Shown piece by piece: positions 17,276 through 25,510 of a DNA stretch of 64,000 bases. Made by a program: the position numbers and the translations under genes. Source of the DNA: Sediminibacter sp. Hel_I_10 (GTDB lineage Bacteria > Bacteroidota > Bacteroidia > Flavobacteriales > Flavobacteriaceae); contig NZ_JHZX01000001.1 in the NCBI RefSeq assembly GCF_000688335.1, positions 310,001 through 374,000 of the forward strand, written 5' to 3'. The notes beneath the pieces were generated by a model that searched no databases, was not told the DNA's origin, and saw nothing but the letters and a program-made list of their open reading frames with translations. Position 1 is the stretch's first letter. Each line of letters begins with the position of its first letter.

Positions 17276-17324
17276 TGGAATTTTACTTGTTTTTTACCAC
17301 AGTACTTTGTTACCAATAGTGTTT

Positions 17325-18092
17325 TTATTTTAATTGATATAAATTATTATAAAAATCCTCCAAAATATAAACTCTATTAAAGTTTGTTTTAAGTTCCATT
17401 TCAAAATCTTTGTTCATATCATATGAGCTTTCTCCTGTACTTCCAATAACAAGTAGAAGCCATTGTTCCAGAATTCCAGTTTTTCGATAGTTCACTAATT
17501 TTTTTTCTTTTTTTCCTACTGCTTTTTCAACTATTTTAGCTGAAATATCTTTTCTCCACCAAGCTCCTAAATTTGATGAAACACTTTTTTGAGAGTGTGG
17601 TGTATGAGTAATTCTATCGATAATTGGGTTGTCCGGTAAATTATTGTTTAGTACATATTCTTTAATGATAACCCTAACTGTTTCAATTAATTCTTCTTTT
17701 TGATTGATTTTAAAATTAACATAAGGTTTGATGTAGCAATTAGCTAAAAAGTTTGGTAGAGTATTGTCTGCTTTCAAAAGTTCTTCTGCTCGGTCAAATA
17801 TGTTTTTAAAGAACCCTTCACGTTCTTTTGGTTTGAAATCAACAATAATTTGGTGTTCCAATCCAATTTTTATTTTTCCATCATTTAGAATAAAATCTGG
17901 TTTTTCAGATATTTGGGAAATATTTAAGTCTCCGTTAAAAAAAATCAAAAACTTACCTAAATGACAAATTTCTAAAATTTTCTGTTGATTTTTTATCCGG
18001 TCTTTTAAAAGCTCGGAAATATGGGAGTCAATAATATCTTCGAGGAAATTGTAATTTTCCTCAATTGAATTGTTGTTCGTTATTTTTCTCAC
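17325..18092 (-). CDS. Hypothetical protein, possibly a PD-(D/E)XK-like nuclease
   Basis: 255 residues, starting with GTG at 18092 only a few bases inside the border of the attC-like repeat, as cassette genes often do. It is soluble and rich in K, E, N and I. The stretch EKPDFILNDGKIKIGLEHQI (about 63-82) resembles the acidic and E-x-Q strand pair of PD-(D/E)XK nucleases (D, then E-x-Q), and a later segment EQWLLLVIGSTGES is hydrophobic and could be a core strand. This assignment rests on a few residues only. Its 3' end abuts the outer box of the attC-like site that received the IS110 element. Role unknown; cassette genes of this kind often serve defence. Confidence 0.6.
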   Translation of the reverse strand: MRKITNNNSIEENYNFLEDIIDSHISELLKDRIKNQQKILEICHLGKFLIFFNGDLNISQISEKPDFILNDGKIKIGLEHQIIVDFKPKEREGFFKNIFDRAEELLKADNTLPNFLANCYIKPYVNFKINQKEELIETVRVIIKEYVLNNNLPDNPIIDRITHTPHSQKSVSSNLGAWWRKDISAKIVEKAVGKKEKKLVNYRKTGILEQWLLLVIGSTGESSYDMNKDFEMELKTNFNRVYILEDFYNNLYQLK

Positions 18093-18098
18093 GTTATT

Positions 18099-18229
18099 GG
18101 CAACGGTCTCGGTTATCGCCAGTTGGCGGAGTAAGGGACACGGATATGTCGGCTTAGTATTGGTTCGCTGGTCAAATTAATTATTTTCTTTCTAACGGTG
18201 CCGCTTATTAGCGATTAACCGTTGTTGCC
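18099..18229 (-). repeat. attC-like repeat of a second sequence type
   Basis: Outer GGCAAC (18099-18104) and GTTGCC (18224-18229) match perfectly. The inner arms CGGTTATCGC and GCGATTAACCG are complementary with a one-base offset, and an internal CGCCA-GT-TGGCG hairpin follows. The sequence differs from the GTGTATAATTAATTGC-type copies, while the layout and the AAC/GTT ends are the same, which is how integron attC sites vary. Confidence 0.65.
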
Positions 18230-18250
18230 TAAAGTAGTGAATGTTATAAT

Positions 18251-19159
18251 CTAATTTTCATCTAATTTCCACAAGTCGCTACCGCCTTTACTGTCACTAT
18301 TATTTCTCACATAATTAAAAACAGCCCAGAAATTTTTTCTAACAGTTCCGTTTTCAATTTCTTTATTTATAAGTGGTATAAAATGATTCCATATAAAATT
18401 GTTTTCGTCATAACTATCTATATGTCGATATAGTAAAATCCACGCTTGATTCTGCCAACCTGATTCCTGAGTAATTTCAATGAGTCTTCTAATATTTAGG
18501 GAATCAACTCTACGGGTTAGATCTGAAATAGTTTCTCTATGCTTTTCTTCCGGAGGGGCTAGAATTGTATTTTTTAGTTTTAATCCTGTTATAGTATCAT
18601 TATTTGACATTGCAATATTGAATTGCTGAATTGCATCCTGGTATTGAGATTCACTATAGCCATTTAAATATTTACCAGAACTTCTTGCAAAATGATCTCT
18701 ACAAATTAATTCTTTGATTTTCAAATAGAGGCTAAGATTAGGTATTGATGAATAGTATTCTTGAATCAATTCATCATAATCATCAAATACATCTTGAAAG
18801 AATTCTTCTGTTTTTATTTCACTAAAATTTTCAAAATTTAATATATATTCCTTAGATGCTCCACCAATTTTAATTGATTCTCTAATCCAGGTAATTGCAT
18901 TGGAATAATTGTGATTTTGATATTCACAAAATGCTAAGTTTAAATATGGAGAACCATATTTAGGTTTACTAATTTTAAATGCTTCTTTATATAATAATGT
19001 TGATTTTTCACAATCACCACTTTTCCATTCTCTAAATGCTTGGTTTAGCAATTTATCCCTTTTGTCTATATCATTCTGACTGTAGGTTAAATTAATAGCA
19101 GCAATAAATAGAATTAATATCGCAGTCTTCTTAGATAGTATTTTTGAAAAATGAATCAT
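18251..19159 (-). CDS. Secreted TPR-like protein of unknown function
   Basis: 302 residues with an N-terminal hydrophobic signal segment (about 12-28, ending TYSQ). Two or three helical TPR-like units follow, for example LLNQAFREWKSGDCEKSTLL and YLNLAFCEYQNHNYSNAI. The C-terminal half is helical without a recognised domain. Likely exported and involved in protein-protein contacts. It sits between attC-like repeats at 18099-18229 and 19174-19306 in the common cassette orientation. Confidence 0.7.
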   Translation of the reverse strand: MIHFSKILSKKTAILILFIAAINLTYSQNDIDKRDKLLNQAFREWKSGDCEKSTLLYKEAFKISKPKYGSPYLNLAFCEYQNHNYSNAITWIRESIKIGGASKEYILNFENFSEIKTEEFFQDVFDDYDELIQEYYSSIPNLSLYLKIKELICRDHFARSSGKYLNGYSESQYQDAIQQFNIAMSNNDTITGLKLKNTILAPPEEKHRETISDLTRRVDSLNIRRLIEITQESGWQNQAWILLYRHIDSYDENNFIWNHFIPLINKEIENGTVRKNFWAVFNYVRNNSDSKGGSDLWKLDEN

Positions 19160-19173
19160 TCTTGAACTATTTT

Positions 19174-19306
19174 TGGCAACTTTGTTGTATATGGTTAATT
19201 GCGTGGTTAAGCAACTAATTTAGCAAATAAATCACAGATAGAATATTCCGTAGGAATGTTCCTAAGTAGTATAAAACCAAGCAATTAATTATACACTGTG
19301 TTGCCA
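19174..19306 (-). repeat. attC-like repeat, best preserved copy
   Basis: Outer boxes TGGCAAC (19174-19180) and GTTGCCA (19300-19306) are perfectly inverted. The inner arms GTATATGGTTAATTGC and GCAATTAATTATACAC pair with a few unpaired bases. The centre holds GTTGC-GTGGTTAA-GCAAC and the variable hairpin GAATATTCC-GTA-GGAATGTTC. Total length 133 bp. This is the type copy used to recognise the others. Confidence 0.7.
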
Positions 19307-19313
19307 GTAGTTT

Positions 19314-19733
19314 TTATTCTATTTTCTCAAAAAGCAATAATAAACCATCCGCCGAAAAACCTATCTCATCTTCTATTATTAATTGTGTACCTGTATTACT
19401 CGTTAAATAATAGTAAGTTATACCATCAATTATTATTTCATCCCTGTCTTCATTTTCATTGATATTGTATGTGTAATTCCCACTAGAATTAAAAGGCATA
19501 TTTGAGCTTACATTGGTTCCTGAATCTATTGCGATATCAATTGTATTATCGGGATTAAAAATCCAAGTAATTTCATCAGTATACTCATAAGATTCGAATA
19601 AACAACATCTATAAGTGATTAAATGCCATTCTCCAATGGTTTCATACTGGTTTTGTTCTGTTGTGTTATCATCGTCATTATTATTACATGACGTAAAAAC
19701 TAAAATACCGAAAAGAAAGATTAATATTTTCAT
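19314..19733 (-). CDS. Lipoprotein of unknown function, lipocalin-like
   Basis: 139 residues from the ATG at 19733; the open frame extends further upstream but that start would spoil the signal. The lipoprotein signal MKILIFLFGILVFTSC ends in a clear lipobox, followed by an acidic N/D-rich spacer. The rest looks beta-rich: GEWHLITYRCC, ITWIFNPDNTIDI, GNYTYNINENED, GTQLIIEDEIG. This is the pattern of the small lipocalin-like (DUF4488/DUF5004-type) lipoproteins of flavobacteria. It is the first gene of its cassette cluster and lies behind a promoter-like repeat at 19841-19870. Confidence 0.7.
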   Translation of the reverse strand: MKILIFLFGILVFTSCNNNDDDNTTEQNQYETIGEWHLITYRCCLFESYEYTDEITWIFNPDNTIDIAIDSGTNVSSNMPFNSSGNYTYNINENEDRDEIIIDGITYYYLTSNTGTQLIIEDEIGFSADGLLLLFEKIE

Positions 19734-19840
19734 GTGATTAAAATTTAACAAAATTAGCAAGGATAAATTTACCATTGCTCTTTATATTTTTATGTGTTTC
19801 TATCAGTTTTCGTTTAGTTTAAATTACTGGCAACTTTTAT

Positions 19841-19870
19841 TCAAACAAATATATGTTATTTAGAGAACTT
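19841..19870 (-). promoter_or_regulatory. Promoter-like repeat, copy 1
   Basis: CAAACAAATATAT...TTATTTAGAGAACTT is shared with 23681-23710 with about three differences in 29 bp. On the minus strand copy 2 reads TATATTTG, a perfect Bacteroidota -7 box (TAnnTTTG), and this copy reads the same at that place. Each copy faces the first gene of a run of cassette-like genes, with a GTTG box between it and the gene. The layout resembles a cassette promoter and attI junction, though no integrase gene is near. Confidence 0.45.
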
Positions 19871-20026
19871 TTTATATTTAGCTTTTGGTTATCAACACCT
19901 TGTGTTTTTAAAATTAGTGTTTGAATAACTGTTCCTTTCAGGAGTTGTAAGAATTGGGGTTGTAGTTTTAAAAGTTGTCTTTTGTAATGAGTGTAAGTGA
20001 ATCCCAATCGGTATACAGATTTCTTG

Positions 20027-21493
20027 TTAAAATTCCTTTTTAAGAACGGTGTTTACCTCCTCAAAAATCTTAGGCCTGTCTGCAAGAACAATCAAGGTAT
20101 CTTGTGCCTTGATTGTGGTTAGTCCATTTGGAATGATAGAGGCATTTTCCCTTTTAATCATTGCTATAATTGCATTTTTAGGAAAGCCTAATTCTACAAT
20201 ATTTTTATCTACAGCAGCGCAGTTTGGAGTAATGAGAAGCTCTTTCATTTCGGCTCTGGGATTTTCTGCCAAAAGTAAATCTGTTGCGCTTAATTTCTTT
20301 TGTGTCTCTGGCAGTCCAACATTAAGCCATTTTGCAATAATGGAAAGCGTTGTGCCTTGAATTAATATGGACGTGACAGAGATAAAAAATACTACGTTAA
20401 AAATCATATTGGCCTTGTCTATTCCTGCCAAAAGCGGATATGTGGCAAATACAATTGGTACAGCGCCACGCAAACCGACCCAAGAAATGTAGAACCGCCT
20501 TTTTAGTTTCATTTTAAAAAACATGAGGCTCATAAATACGCCGATGGGACGGGCCACGACAATTAAAAACATGGAAATGAGTAAACCAATGCCCATATAC
20601 GGAATGATTTGTGAAGGAAATACAAGCAGACCTAAGATAAGGAACAAGACAATTTGCATGAGCCACGCTAAGCCATCAAACATCTTTAGGATGGTTTTTT
20701 TATGAATAAGGTCTTGGTTACCTAAATAAACGGCACAAATGTAAATAGCCAAAAACCCATTGCCGCCAACAAAATCTGTAGCTGAAAATGTAATGAACAT
20801 GAGGGTAATGACCAATACAGGGTAAAGACCTTCAAAGTCTAATTTGATTTTATTAATGATATACTTACTAGACACCCCAAAAGCGATACCTCCTATTCCC
20901 CCTAAAATCATTTGCTGCAAGAACAACGGAATGATGGATAAGAAGCTTTGGTCTTGATTGATCACCAAAGTCAAAAATGCGATGGTGAGCACGTAGGCCA
21001 TTGGATCGTTACTACCGCTCTCTAGCTCTAAAGTTGGTCTTAAATTGGTTTTGAGCGCTAAACTTTTTGAACGTAAAATTGAAAATACCGCAGCGGCATC
21101 TGTAGAAGATACGATGGAGCCCAAGAGTAAACTTTCGTAAATGGTAAAGTCTGTAACACACCATACAAAGGTGCCCAACGAAACGGCCGTTATCAATACG
21201 CCTAATGTAGATAGCATAATCCCTTCGCGCAGAATGGGCTTTACAGCGGCCCAGTTGGTATCTAAACCACCAGAAAACAATATAAAGTTTAGGGATACGA
21301 TGCCTATAAATTGTGCCAACTGTGGATCATCAAAGCGAATGCCCCCAATCCCATCAGAACCAGCCAACATTCCTATGCCTAAAAAGAGCAATAACGTGGG
21401 AACGCCAAACTTATAAGAGGTCTTACCCGCCAATATACTCACGAGAAGCAGTAAGGATCCTACTAAAAGTATGTTTTCAATGGTTAAATTCAT
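20027..21493 (-). CDS. Potassium/proton antiporter, CPA1 (NhaP2/CvrA-like)
   Basis: 488 residues. Twelve or so membrane helices over about residues 5-390 contain the CPA-type motifs GGLDTNWAAVKP, SSTDAAAVFSILR (with the transport aspartate) and ESGSNDPMAYVLT, and the helix SWVGLRGAVPIVFATYP. A cytoplasmic RCK_C (TrkA-C) domain occupies about 405-488. The combination defines K+/H+ antiporters such as CvrA/NhaP2, which export K+ or other monovalent cations in exchange for protons. It is a housekeeping-type gene lying inside the cassette-rich stretch and has its own promoter-like box at 21520-21527. Confidence 0.93.
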   Translation of the reverse strand: MNLTIENILLVGSLLLLVSILAGKTSYKFGVPTLLLFLGIGMLAGSDGIGGIRFDDPQLAQFIGIVSLNFILFSGGLDTNWAAVKPILREGIMLSTLGVLITAVSLGTFVWCVTDFTIYESLLLGSIVSSTDAAAVFSILRSKSLALKTNLRPTLELESGSNDPMAYVLTIAFLTLVINQDQSFLSIIPLFLQQMILGGIGGIAFGVSSKYIINKIKLDFEGLYPVLVITLMFITFSATDFVGGNGFLAIYICAVYLGNQDLIHKKTILKMFDGLAWLMQIVLFLILGLLVFPSQIIPYMGIGLLISMFLIVVARPIGVFMSLMFFKMKLKRRFYISWVGLRGAVPIVFATYPLLAGIDKANMIFNVVFFISVTSILIQGTTLSIIAKWLNVGLPETQKKLSATDLLLAENPRAEMKELLITPNCAAVDKNIVELGFPKNAIIAMIKRENASIIPNGLTTIKAQDTLIVLADRPKIFEEVNTVLKKEF

Positions 21494-21519
21494 GCTATTT
21501 CCTTTAAGGACTTTGGTTA

Positions 21520-21527
21520 CAAATGTA
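21520..21527 (-). promoter_or_regulatory. Bacteroidota -7 box for the antiporter gene
   Basis: TACATTTG on the minus strand fits TAnnTTTG and lies 27 bp before the ATG of the antiporter gene. A TTG 24 bp further upstream could act as the -33 element, a slightly long spacing. Confidence 0.4.
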
Positions 21528-21591
21528 CTCTTCCTCCTTTAAAAAAATAGCCAAGATGTTGTAGTTATTTTGTTTTTTGAGAGCCGAAAAC

Positions 21592-21741
21592 ATGACATAC
21601 AAACTGAATCTGATAAGCGATAGAATTTTTGTAAACAAACCAGATCTAGAAGTGTGTTTTGAGGGCTCTTCTTTGAGGAAACAGTTAGCATTCGCTTTAG
21701 AACTCAATACTCTTGAAAAAGATCAACACTACGCCTACTAG
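21592..21741 (+). CDS. Possible 49-residue protein
   Basis: A plus-strand frame starting MTYKLNLISDRIFVNKPDLE and ending KDQHYAY. The amino-acid composition is ordinary and non-repetitive, which is unusual for a chance frame in this AT-rich DNA, but there is no recognised family and no good ribosome-binding site. It lies alone between the antiporter (minus) and a lipoprotein gene (minus). Treat as tentative. The rest of the gap 21494-22007 shows no further feature. Confidence 0.25.
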   Translation: MTYKLNLISDRIFVNKPDLEVCFEGSSLRKQLAFALELNTLEKDQHYAY

Positions 21742-22007
21742 CACCATATATCATGCAATACGATGACATTTTATCAATTAACTACAATTAAATTATTAGT
21801 GACAGTTAAATAATAAAGGGAATGAATTTATCCCTATAGACGAATCACCTTTTAGTATATGGCATATCATTATTAACTGTCAAGCAAATAAAAAGTTGCG
21901 TGTTGATGTGGGCTTTTTATAGAACGATTAGAAGCTAGCAAAATGGGCTCCTAACTTTGGTTTAGGAAAGGTATAGGCTTATTTACTCTGTTGAAAGTCG
22001 TTTTTGA

Positions 22008-22457
22008 TTATCTCTTTTCAGCATATTTAAATTTGTCGAATCTCTTTGGTAATTCATCGGTGACTCTTAATCGGTTAGATGTTATGTTTGGCTTAATTTC
22101 AATGACTTTCGTTTTTTCGTCAATTTTAACATCGTGCTCACTTCTCATATTTACGACGTCAATATGTAGGGCTTTAAAGAGATGCTTTCCATTTTTAAGA
22201 TTAATAATAACATATTCACTAGGTCTAATTTGTCCTAACGGTTTACCGTCAATCCAAATATTTAACCTAGCTGTATTATCAATTTTATGCAAGATGTCAG
22301 CTCCGTTATATATTAGTATTGTTCCGTTTCCTAATTGATCAAGATCAACCTTATCCAATGTCGTTTTGATAAAAGCAAAATCAGAAGAAATTGGTTTTAA
22401 GGCACAAGATGTCAGTAATATCATAATTGAAAAGAGAATTATATTTTTAAGCTTCAT
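22008..22457 (-). CDS. DUF2846-like lipoprotein
   Basis: 149 residues from the ATG at 22457 (MKLKNI), which gives a clean lipoprotein signal with lipobox LLTSC; a second ATG six codons upstream is less likely. The body has the pattern of DUF2846 proteins: a strand TILIYNG, the NIWIDGKPLGQI turn, EYVIINLKNGKHLF, then a strand-rich end. Members are small, probably periplasmic or outer-membrane attached lipoproteins of unknown role. It has no attC-like repeat on either side. Confidence 0.7.
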   Translation of the reverse strand: MKLKNIILFSIMILLTSCALKPISSDFAFIKTTLDKVDLDQLGNGTILIYNGADILHKIDNTARLNIWIDGKPLGQIRPSEYVIINLKNGKHLFKALHIDVVNMRSEHDVKIDEKTKVIEIKPNITSNRLRVTDELPKRFDKFKYAEKR

Positions 22458-22549
22458 ATCATTTGATTTAGTCATGACACTATCCGTTTTTGTTTTTCAA
22501 CTTATTGAAATAATTTATAATTCTGGTCCCAAAGTTTATTATCTCAAAT

Positions 22550-23032
22550 TTATTCAACTATCGTTACGTTATTGAATACCTCAATGATCATGTTTTGTTC
22601 AACGGTGTTTAGATTATTTGTATACAGCGTTAGTGAATTATAACCATCAGGGCTTTCAATTGAATCACTGATTTTAAACAAATGAATTCGGGTATAATTT
22701 GATTCAGAATCTATAGGCTCAACAATTTGTCTGTAGTGTCCATTAATCTCATCTTCTGTGACTATGTATTCATCCGTCGGTAAATTTGATACAGGCCTTG
22801 TATACCATCCATAATCAAAAGATATGGTGATTCCAGATCCATTTACATTGCCAACATAGGAATCAATCCCCTGTAATTCTTCAAGCGTAAATTTTGTTTC
22901 AAATTGAAATCTATAGTTTCCAATCTCAATTGCGCTTGGCTCGTCATTTAGAACACTATTATTATCGTCGCTATTACAACTCAAAAAAAAGAATACGGCG
23001 ATAATCAGAGTGAAAGGCTTTAGATATTTCAT
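22550..23032 (-). CDS. Lipoprotein of unknown function
   Basis: 160 residues. The lipoprotein signal MKYLKPFTLIIAVFFFLSC is followed by an acidic N/D-rich linker and a likely all-beta domain (NYRFQFETKFTLEELQGID, GITISFDYGWYTRP, NGHYRQIVEP, MIIEVFNNVTIVE). No family is recognised. Its upstream side carries a degraded attC-like repeat (23064-23192), so it probably arrived as part of the cassette array. Probably membrane-anchored in the periplasm or at the surface. Confidence 0.7.
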   Translation of the reverse strand: MKYLKPFTLIIAVFFFLSCNSDDNNSVLNDEPSAIEIGNYRFQFETKFTLEELQGIDSYVGNVNGSGITISFDYGWYTRPVSNLPTDEYIVTEDEINGHYRQIVEPIDSESNYTRIHLFKISDSIESPDGYNSLTLYTNNLNTVEQNMIIEVFNNVTIVE

Positions 23033-23063
23033 AGTTTCGGGCTTTGTTTTAAGGGTTATTTAG

Positions 23064-23192
23064 AACGTAATTGTGTATGGTTTGTTTTGTATTTTAAGCA
23101 TCTAATTTACCAAATACAAACCGAATAGAAGATACGTTGGGAATTTAGTTAGTAGGCTAGAACTTGCAATTACTTAAAGCCATTGTGGCAAA
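23064..23192 (-). repeat. Degraded attC-like repeat
   Basis: Recognisable by GTAATTGTGTATGG at the left, the shared ATCTAATTTACCAAATACAA core and TTGCAATTACTT at the right, ending CATTGTGGCAAAC. The arms no longer pair well. It separates the genes 22550-23032 and 23224-23652. Confidence 0.45.
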
Positions 23193-23223
23193 CAAATAGT
23201 TTTTATTTCGAAATCCATTTTTC

Positions 23224-23652
23224 TTATAATTTAAATTTCTTTCCTTCTTTATAGTCACAAGGTAGTATTGGGCTTTTCACTCCAAAAGGTCCCGAACCGT
23301 TGTGATTATAATAAAATTTCTCTTTGTCATCGGAATATCTACCGGCACATAATAAATTGAAAGTTGTACTTTTTCTACTTGATTTTAGAACATTAATGTC
23401 AATCCAAATTGGAACTTTACCTTTTCTATACAAAAGCTCAGTAACCTCGTTCTCATTCAAATCCAATTTCATTTTCCCACAATCCTTTTCGTAAATATCA
23501 AATTCTGAATGATTTGTGTCATTTGAAGATTCTGCATAAATGACATTATATCGGAAGTTAGTTTTCAATTCAGTTTTCACATAGTTTTCAGCAAATTTAA
23601 GTGCTTGGAAACTTGCTCCCTGTAAATGAAATAGAAATTCGATTTTAGTCAT
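23224..23652 (-). CDS. Hypothetical cytosolic protein
   Basis: 142 residues, no signal peptide or membrane helix. The start MTKIEFLFHLQGASFQALKF suggests a helical beginning, followed by strands (NFRYNVIYAES, EFDIYEKDC, VPIWIDINVL) and a KFYYNHNGSGPFGVKSPILP loop. No family recognised. Cysteines near positions 58, 111 and 134 are not in a metal-binding pattern. It is the first gene of its cassette run and lies behind the promoter-like repeat at 23681-23710. Confidence 0.65.
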   Translation of the reverse strand: MTKIEFLFHLQGASFQALKFAENYVKTELKTNFRYNVIYAESSNDTNHSEFDIYEKDCGKMKLDLNENEVTELLYRKGKVPIWIDINVLKSSRKSTTFNLLCAGRYSDDKEKFYYNHNGSGPFGVKSPILPCDYKEGKKFKL

Positions 23653-23680
23653 TTATCAAATGTTGCACAACTCGTACTAT

Positions 23681-23710
23681 CCAAACAAATATATATTATT
23701 TAAAAAACTT
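23681..23710 (-). promoter_or_regulatory. Promoter-like repeat, copy 2
   Basis: Near-identical to 19841-19870. On the minus strand it contains TATATTTG (TAnnTTTG box), followed by GAGTTGTGCAAC and the ATG of gene 23224-23652 about 30 bp downstream. A weaker shared block (CTTTTGG...GTTT) continues upstream of both copies, up to the stop of the preceding chromosomal gene in each case. Confidence 0.45.
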
Positions 23711-23782
23711 CACTTCGAATTCTTTAAAATTCACCTTTTGGCTCTTAATACTCTAGCGTTTAAAAGTGCGAAACAATAATAA

Positions 23783-24859
23783 TTAGCTTGGAATTGTAAA
23801 ATGGAAGGTGCTTCCTTCTCCATATTTAGATGTTACCCAGAGCTTACCATTATGTAATTCAACTATTTTCTTGCAATGCGCAAGTCCAATGCCCGATCCT
23901 TCAAATTCGCTTTTAGAATGTAAACGTCGAAAGGCAATAAAAATCTTATCCATGTGTTCATCTGAAATGCCAATACCATTGTCTTGTATGCTAAACGTCC
24001 AACCATCCTGTTCTTTTGCAGATATTTTGATTTTAGGAGCTATCCCAGGTTTACTAAATTTAATACTGTTGCTAATTAAATTCTGAAAAAGTAAGCGCAG
24101 CTCCGTTTGATACCCTCTAATTTTGGGTAATTCGGCAACATCAATAGTCGCATTCGTGTCTTTAATTATGGCTTGCAAATCTTGCTGGACGACTTCAATT
24201 AGTTTTTTGCAATCTACCGTCATCATTTCTTTTACTTGCCCTATGCTACCATAATCCAATAGATCATTAATCAAAATTCTCATTCGGTCTGTTGCCTTGG
24301 ATATGAAATCTAATAATTTGTGCGCTTGTTCGTCTAATTTGTTTTGATGCTTATTTTCAATTAATTTCACAAAACCAGAAATGGTACGCAGCGGTTCCTT
24401 TAAATCATGAGATACCATGTGGGCAAATTGAGTGAGTTCCTTGTTCTTTAGCTCCAACTCATTCTTTGTTCGTTCTAATTCTGTTACGTTTCTAAGCATC
24501 ACGTATATAAAACCATCTTGAATATGATGAACAGAGCATTCGTATGTGCCTGCGACCATATGGTTTGAATATTCAACCAAGCCCAAATTAATAGGTTCGT
24601 GATCTTCGGCTACTTTTCTGTAAGCGTTAATCACTTGTAACCCTCCTTCATGAGCGTATGCTTCTGGAGCTACCTCAATAATCTTCTTCCCTATAACCTC
24701 CTCCCGTGTTTTTCTCATCTCCTGTAATATGACCTTATTCATAAAGACGTATCTAATGTTTTTGATATCACTTAAACCAACAACTTGAAAAATACCTACG
24801 CCATGAGGCAAGTCGTCAAATGTTTTGGTAAGAATTTCTATGTTTAAGCCCTTTTTCAT
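23783..24859 (-). CDS. PAS-domain sensor histidine kinase
   Basis: 358 residues, soluble. A PAS-like domain (about 10-130, from LPHGVGIFQVVG to IYVMLRNVTELE) leads through a short coiled coil (ERTKNELELKNKELTQ) to the dimerisation helix with the phospho-acceptor in AHMVSHDLKEPLRTIS (about 147-162). The ATPase domain carries NLISNSIKF (N box), DNGIGI (G1) and GSGIGLAHCKKIVELH (G2). The SHDLKEPLR type is typical of phytochrome-related and other light/redox kinases in Bacteroidota. No response regulator gene is adjacent, so the partner is elsewhere. It lies between accessory genes but looks like a chromosomal gene. Confidence 0.9.
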   Translation of the reverse strand: MKKGLNIEILTKTFDDLPHGVGIFQVVGLSDIKNIRYVFMNKVILQEMRKTREEVIGKKIIEVAPEAYAHEGGLQVINAYRKVAEDHEPINLGLVEYSNHMVAGTYECSVHHIQDGFIYVMLRNVTELERTKNELELKNKELTQFAHMVSHDLKEPLRTISGFVKLIENKHQNKLDEQAHKLLDFISKATDRMRILINDLLDYGSIGQVKEMMTVDCKKLIEVVQQDLQAIIKDTNATIDVAELPKIRGYQTELRLLFQNLISNSIKFSKPGIAPKIKISAKEQDGWTFSIQDNGIGISDEHMDKIFIAFRRLHSKSEFEGSGIGLAHCKKIVELHNGKLWVTSKYGEGSTFHFTIPS

Positions 24860-25354
24860 GTCCTAAAAACCTTTCTTTTGAATAATGTTATCTATAGCAA
24901 CAGCCATTTATTATTGAAGCCTATTAAAGGTTCTTGACTTTGTCTGTTTATGTGTCACTAAAGCCTTTGGTCGTGGTCAGTACGTTGACTAACATCTAAA
25001 ATAGTAAAAGAACACAAAGTAGATGAAGATCCCTTAGTTTTTTCATGAGTACATACAAACCAAGCCATTCATTACTATCGGTGCTGTATGTTGCGTGCCG
25101 TTTTTTTATTGTTCAAAATTGCATTTTGGAATATAAAATTGCTGAATACCCTCCCCTTTCTCAAACAAAATTTAAATATTGTTTATTTGATCTTCATATG
25201 AAGACAAACGAGAAAAAAGCAAATTAAAATGCTTATTGAAACACGACTATGAAGCTCTATTCAAAGAGAACGATTTAAAAACCTAAGACAAGTGTTTATT
25301 AAAAACGCTTATGCATTTGATTTTTCTGATTAAGAAAAGAGATGATACTAATTT
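24860..25354. other. Non-coding stretch
   Basis: I see no supported gene. A plus-strand frame at 25045-25227 is rich in aromatic and cysteine residues and looks random. A minus-strand promoter for the kinase gene is likely near 24870-24960 but has no clear TAnnTTTG box. Confidence 0.5.
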
Positions 25355-25510
25355 TTAATCACTTTTTACTTTGAATACAAGGTATAGGATTGGGATAATG
25401 ATGATCGCGGCTGAAATGACAAGTGAGGTTATCAATACAAATTTAAATACGTAGAACAATACAATAAAGAAAATGATTGCTACTACAATGCCTATGACGA
25501 TACCTTTCAT
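25355..25510 (-). CDS. Small two-helix membrane protein
   Basis: A 51-residue protein, ATG at 25510, stop at 25355-25357. It begins MKGIVIGIVVAIIFF and is almost wholly hydrophobic, with a break near FKFVLI that splits it into two membrane helices, and ends with a basic, soluble tail VFKVKSD. The strong hydrophobic pattern in only one frame supports a real gene. Such tiny inner-membrane proteins are common in flavobacteria and often respond to stress; no specific family can be named. It stands alone on this strand. Confidence 0.55.
   Translation of the reverse strand: MKGIVIGIVVAIIFFIVLFYVFKFVLITSLVISAAIIIIPILYLVFKVKSD

Larger units (their letters stand above)
16091..17308 (+). mobile_element. 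IS110-family insertion sequence inside an attC-like site
   Basis: The element consists of about 213 bp of non-coding left end, one transposase gene and about 30 bp of right end, with no terminal inverted repeats, as is normal for IS110. Boundaries are inferred to within about 10 bp from the split attC-like repeat: its arm ends at 16090 and its outer GTTACCA box resumes at 17309. The left end begins CTTAAGTT, also the left end of the truncated copy at 10686-10833. The long non-coding part in front of the gene marks the IS110 rather than the IS1111 subgroup. In the IS110 group this region encodes the bridge RNA that guides recombination. Some relatives are known to target integron attC sites. 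Confidence 0.85.

Noticed and set aside
10686-17308. Composite transposon bounded by two IS110 copies
   Set aside because: One copy is only a truncated left end and IS110 elements do not move as composite units. Simple inversion between the ends is the more cautious idea.
21504-21707. Minus-strand 67-codon frame beside the antiporter gene
   Set aside because: It overlaps the antiporter promoter box and is low-complexity at both ends; the opposite-strand 49-codon frame is the better candidate.
25045-25227. Plus-strand 60-codon frame
   Set aside because: Random-looking composition, no family, no ribosome-binding site.
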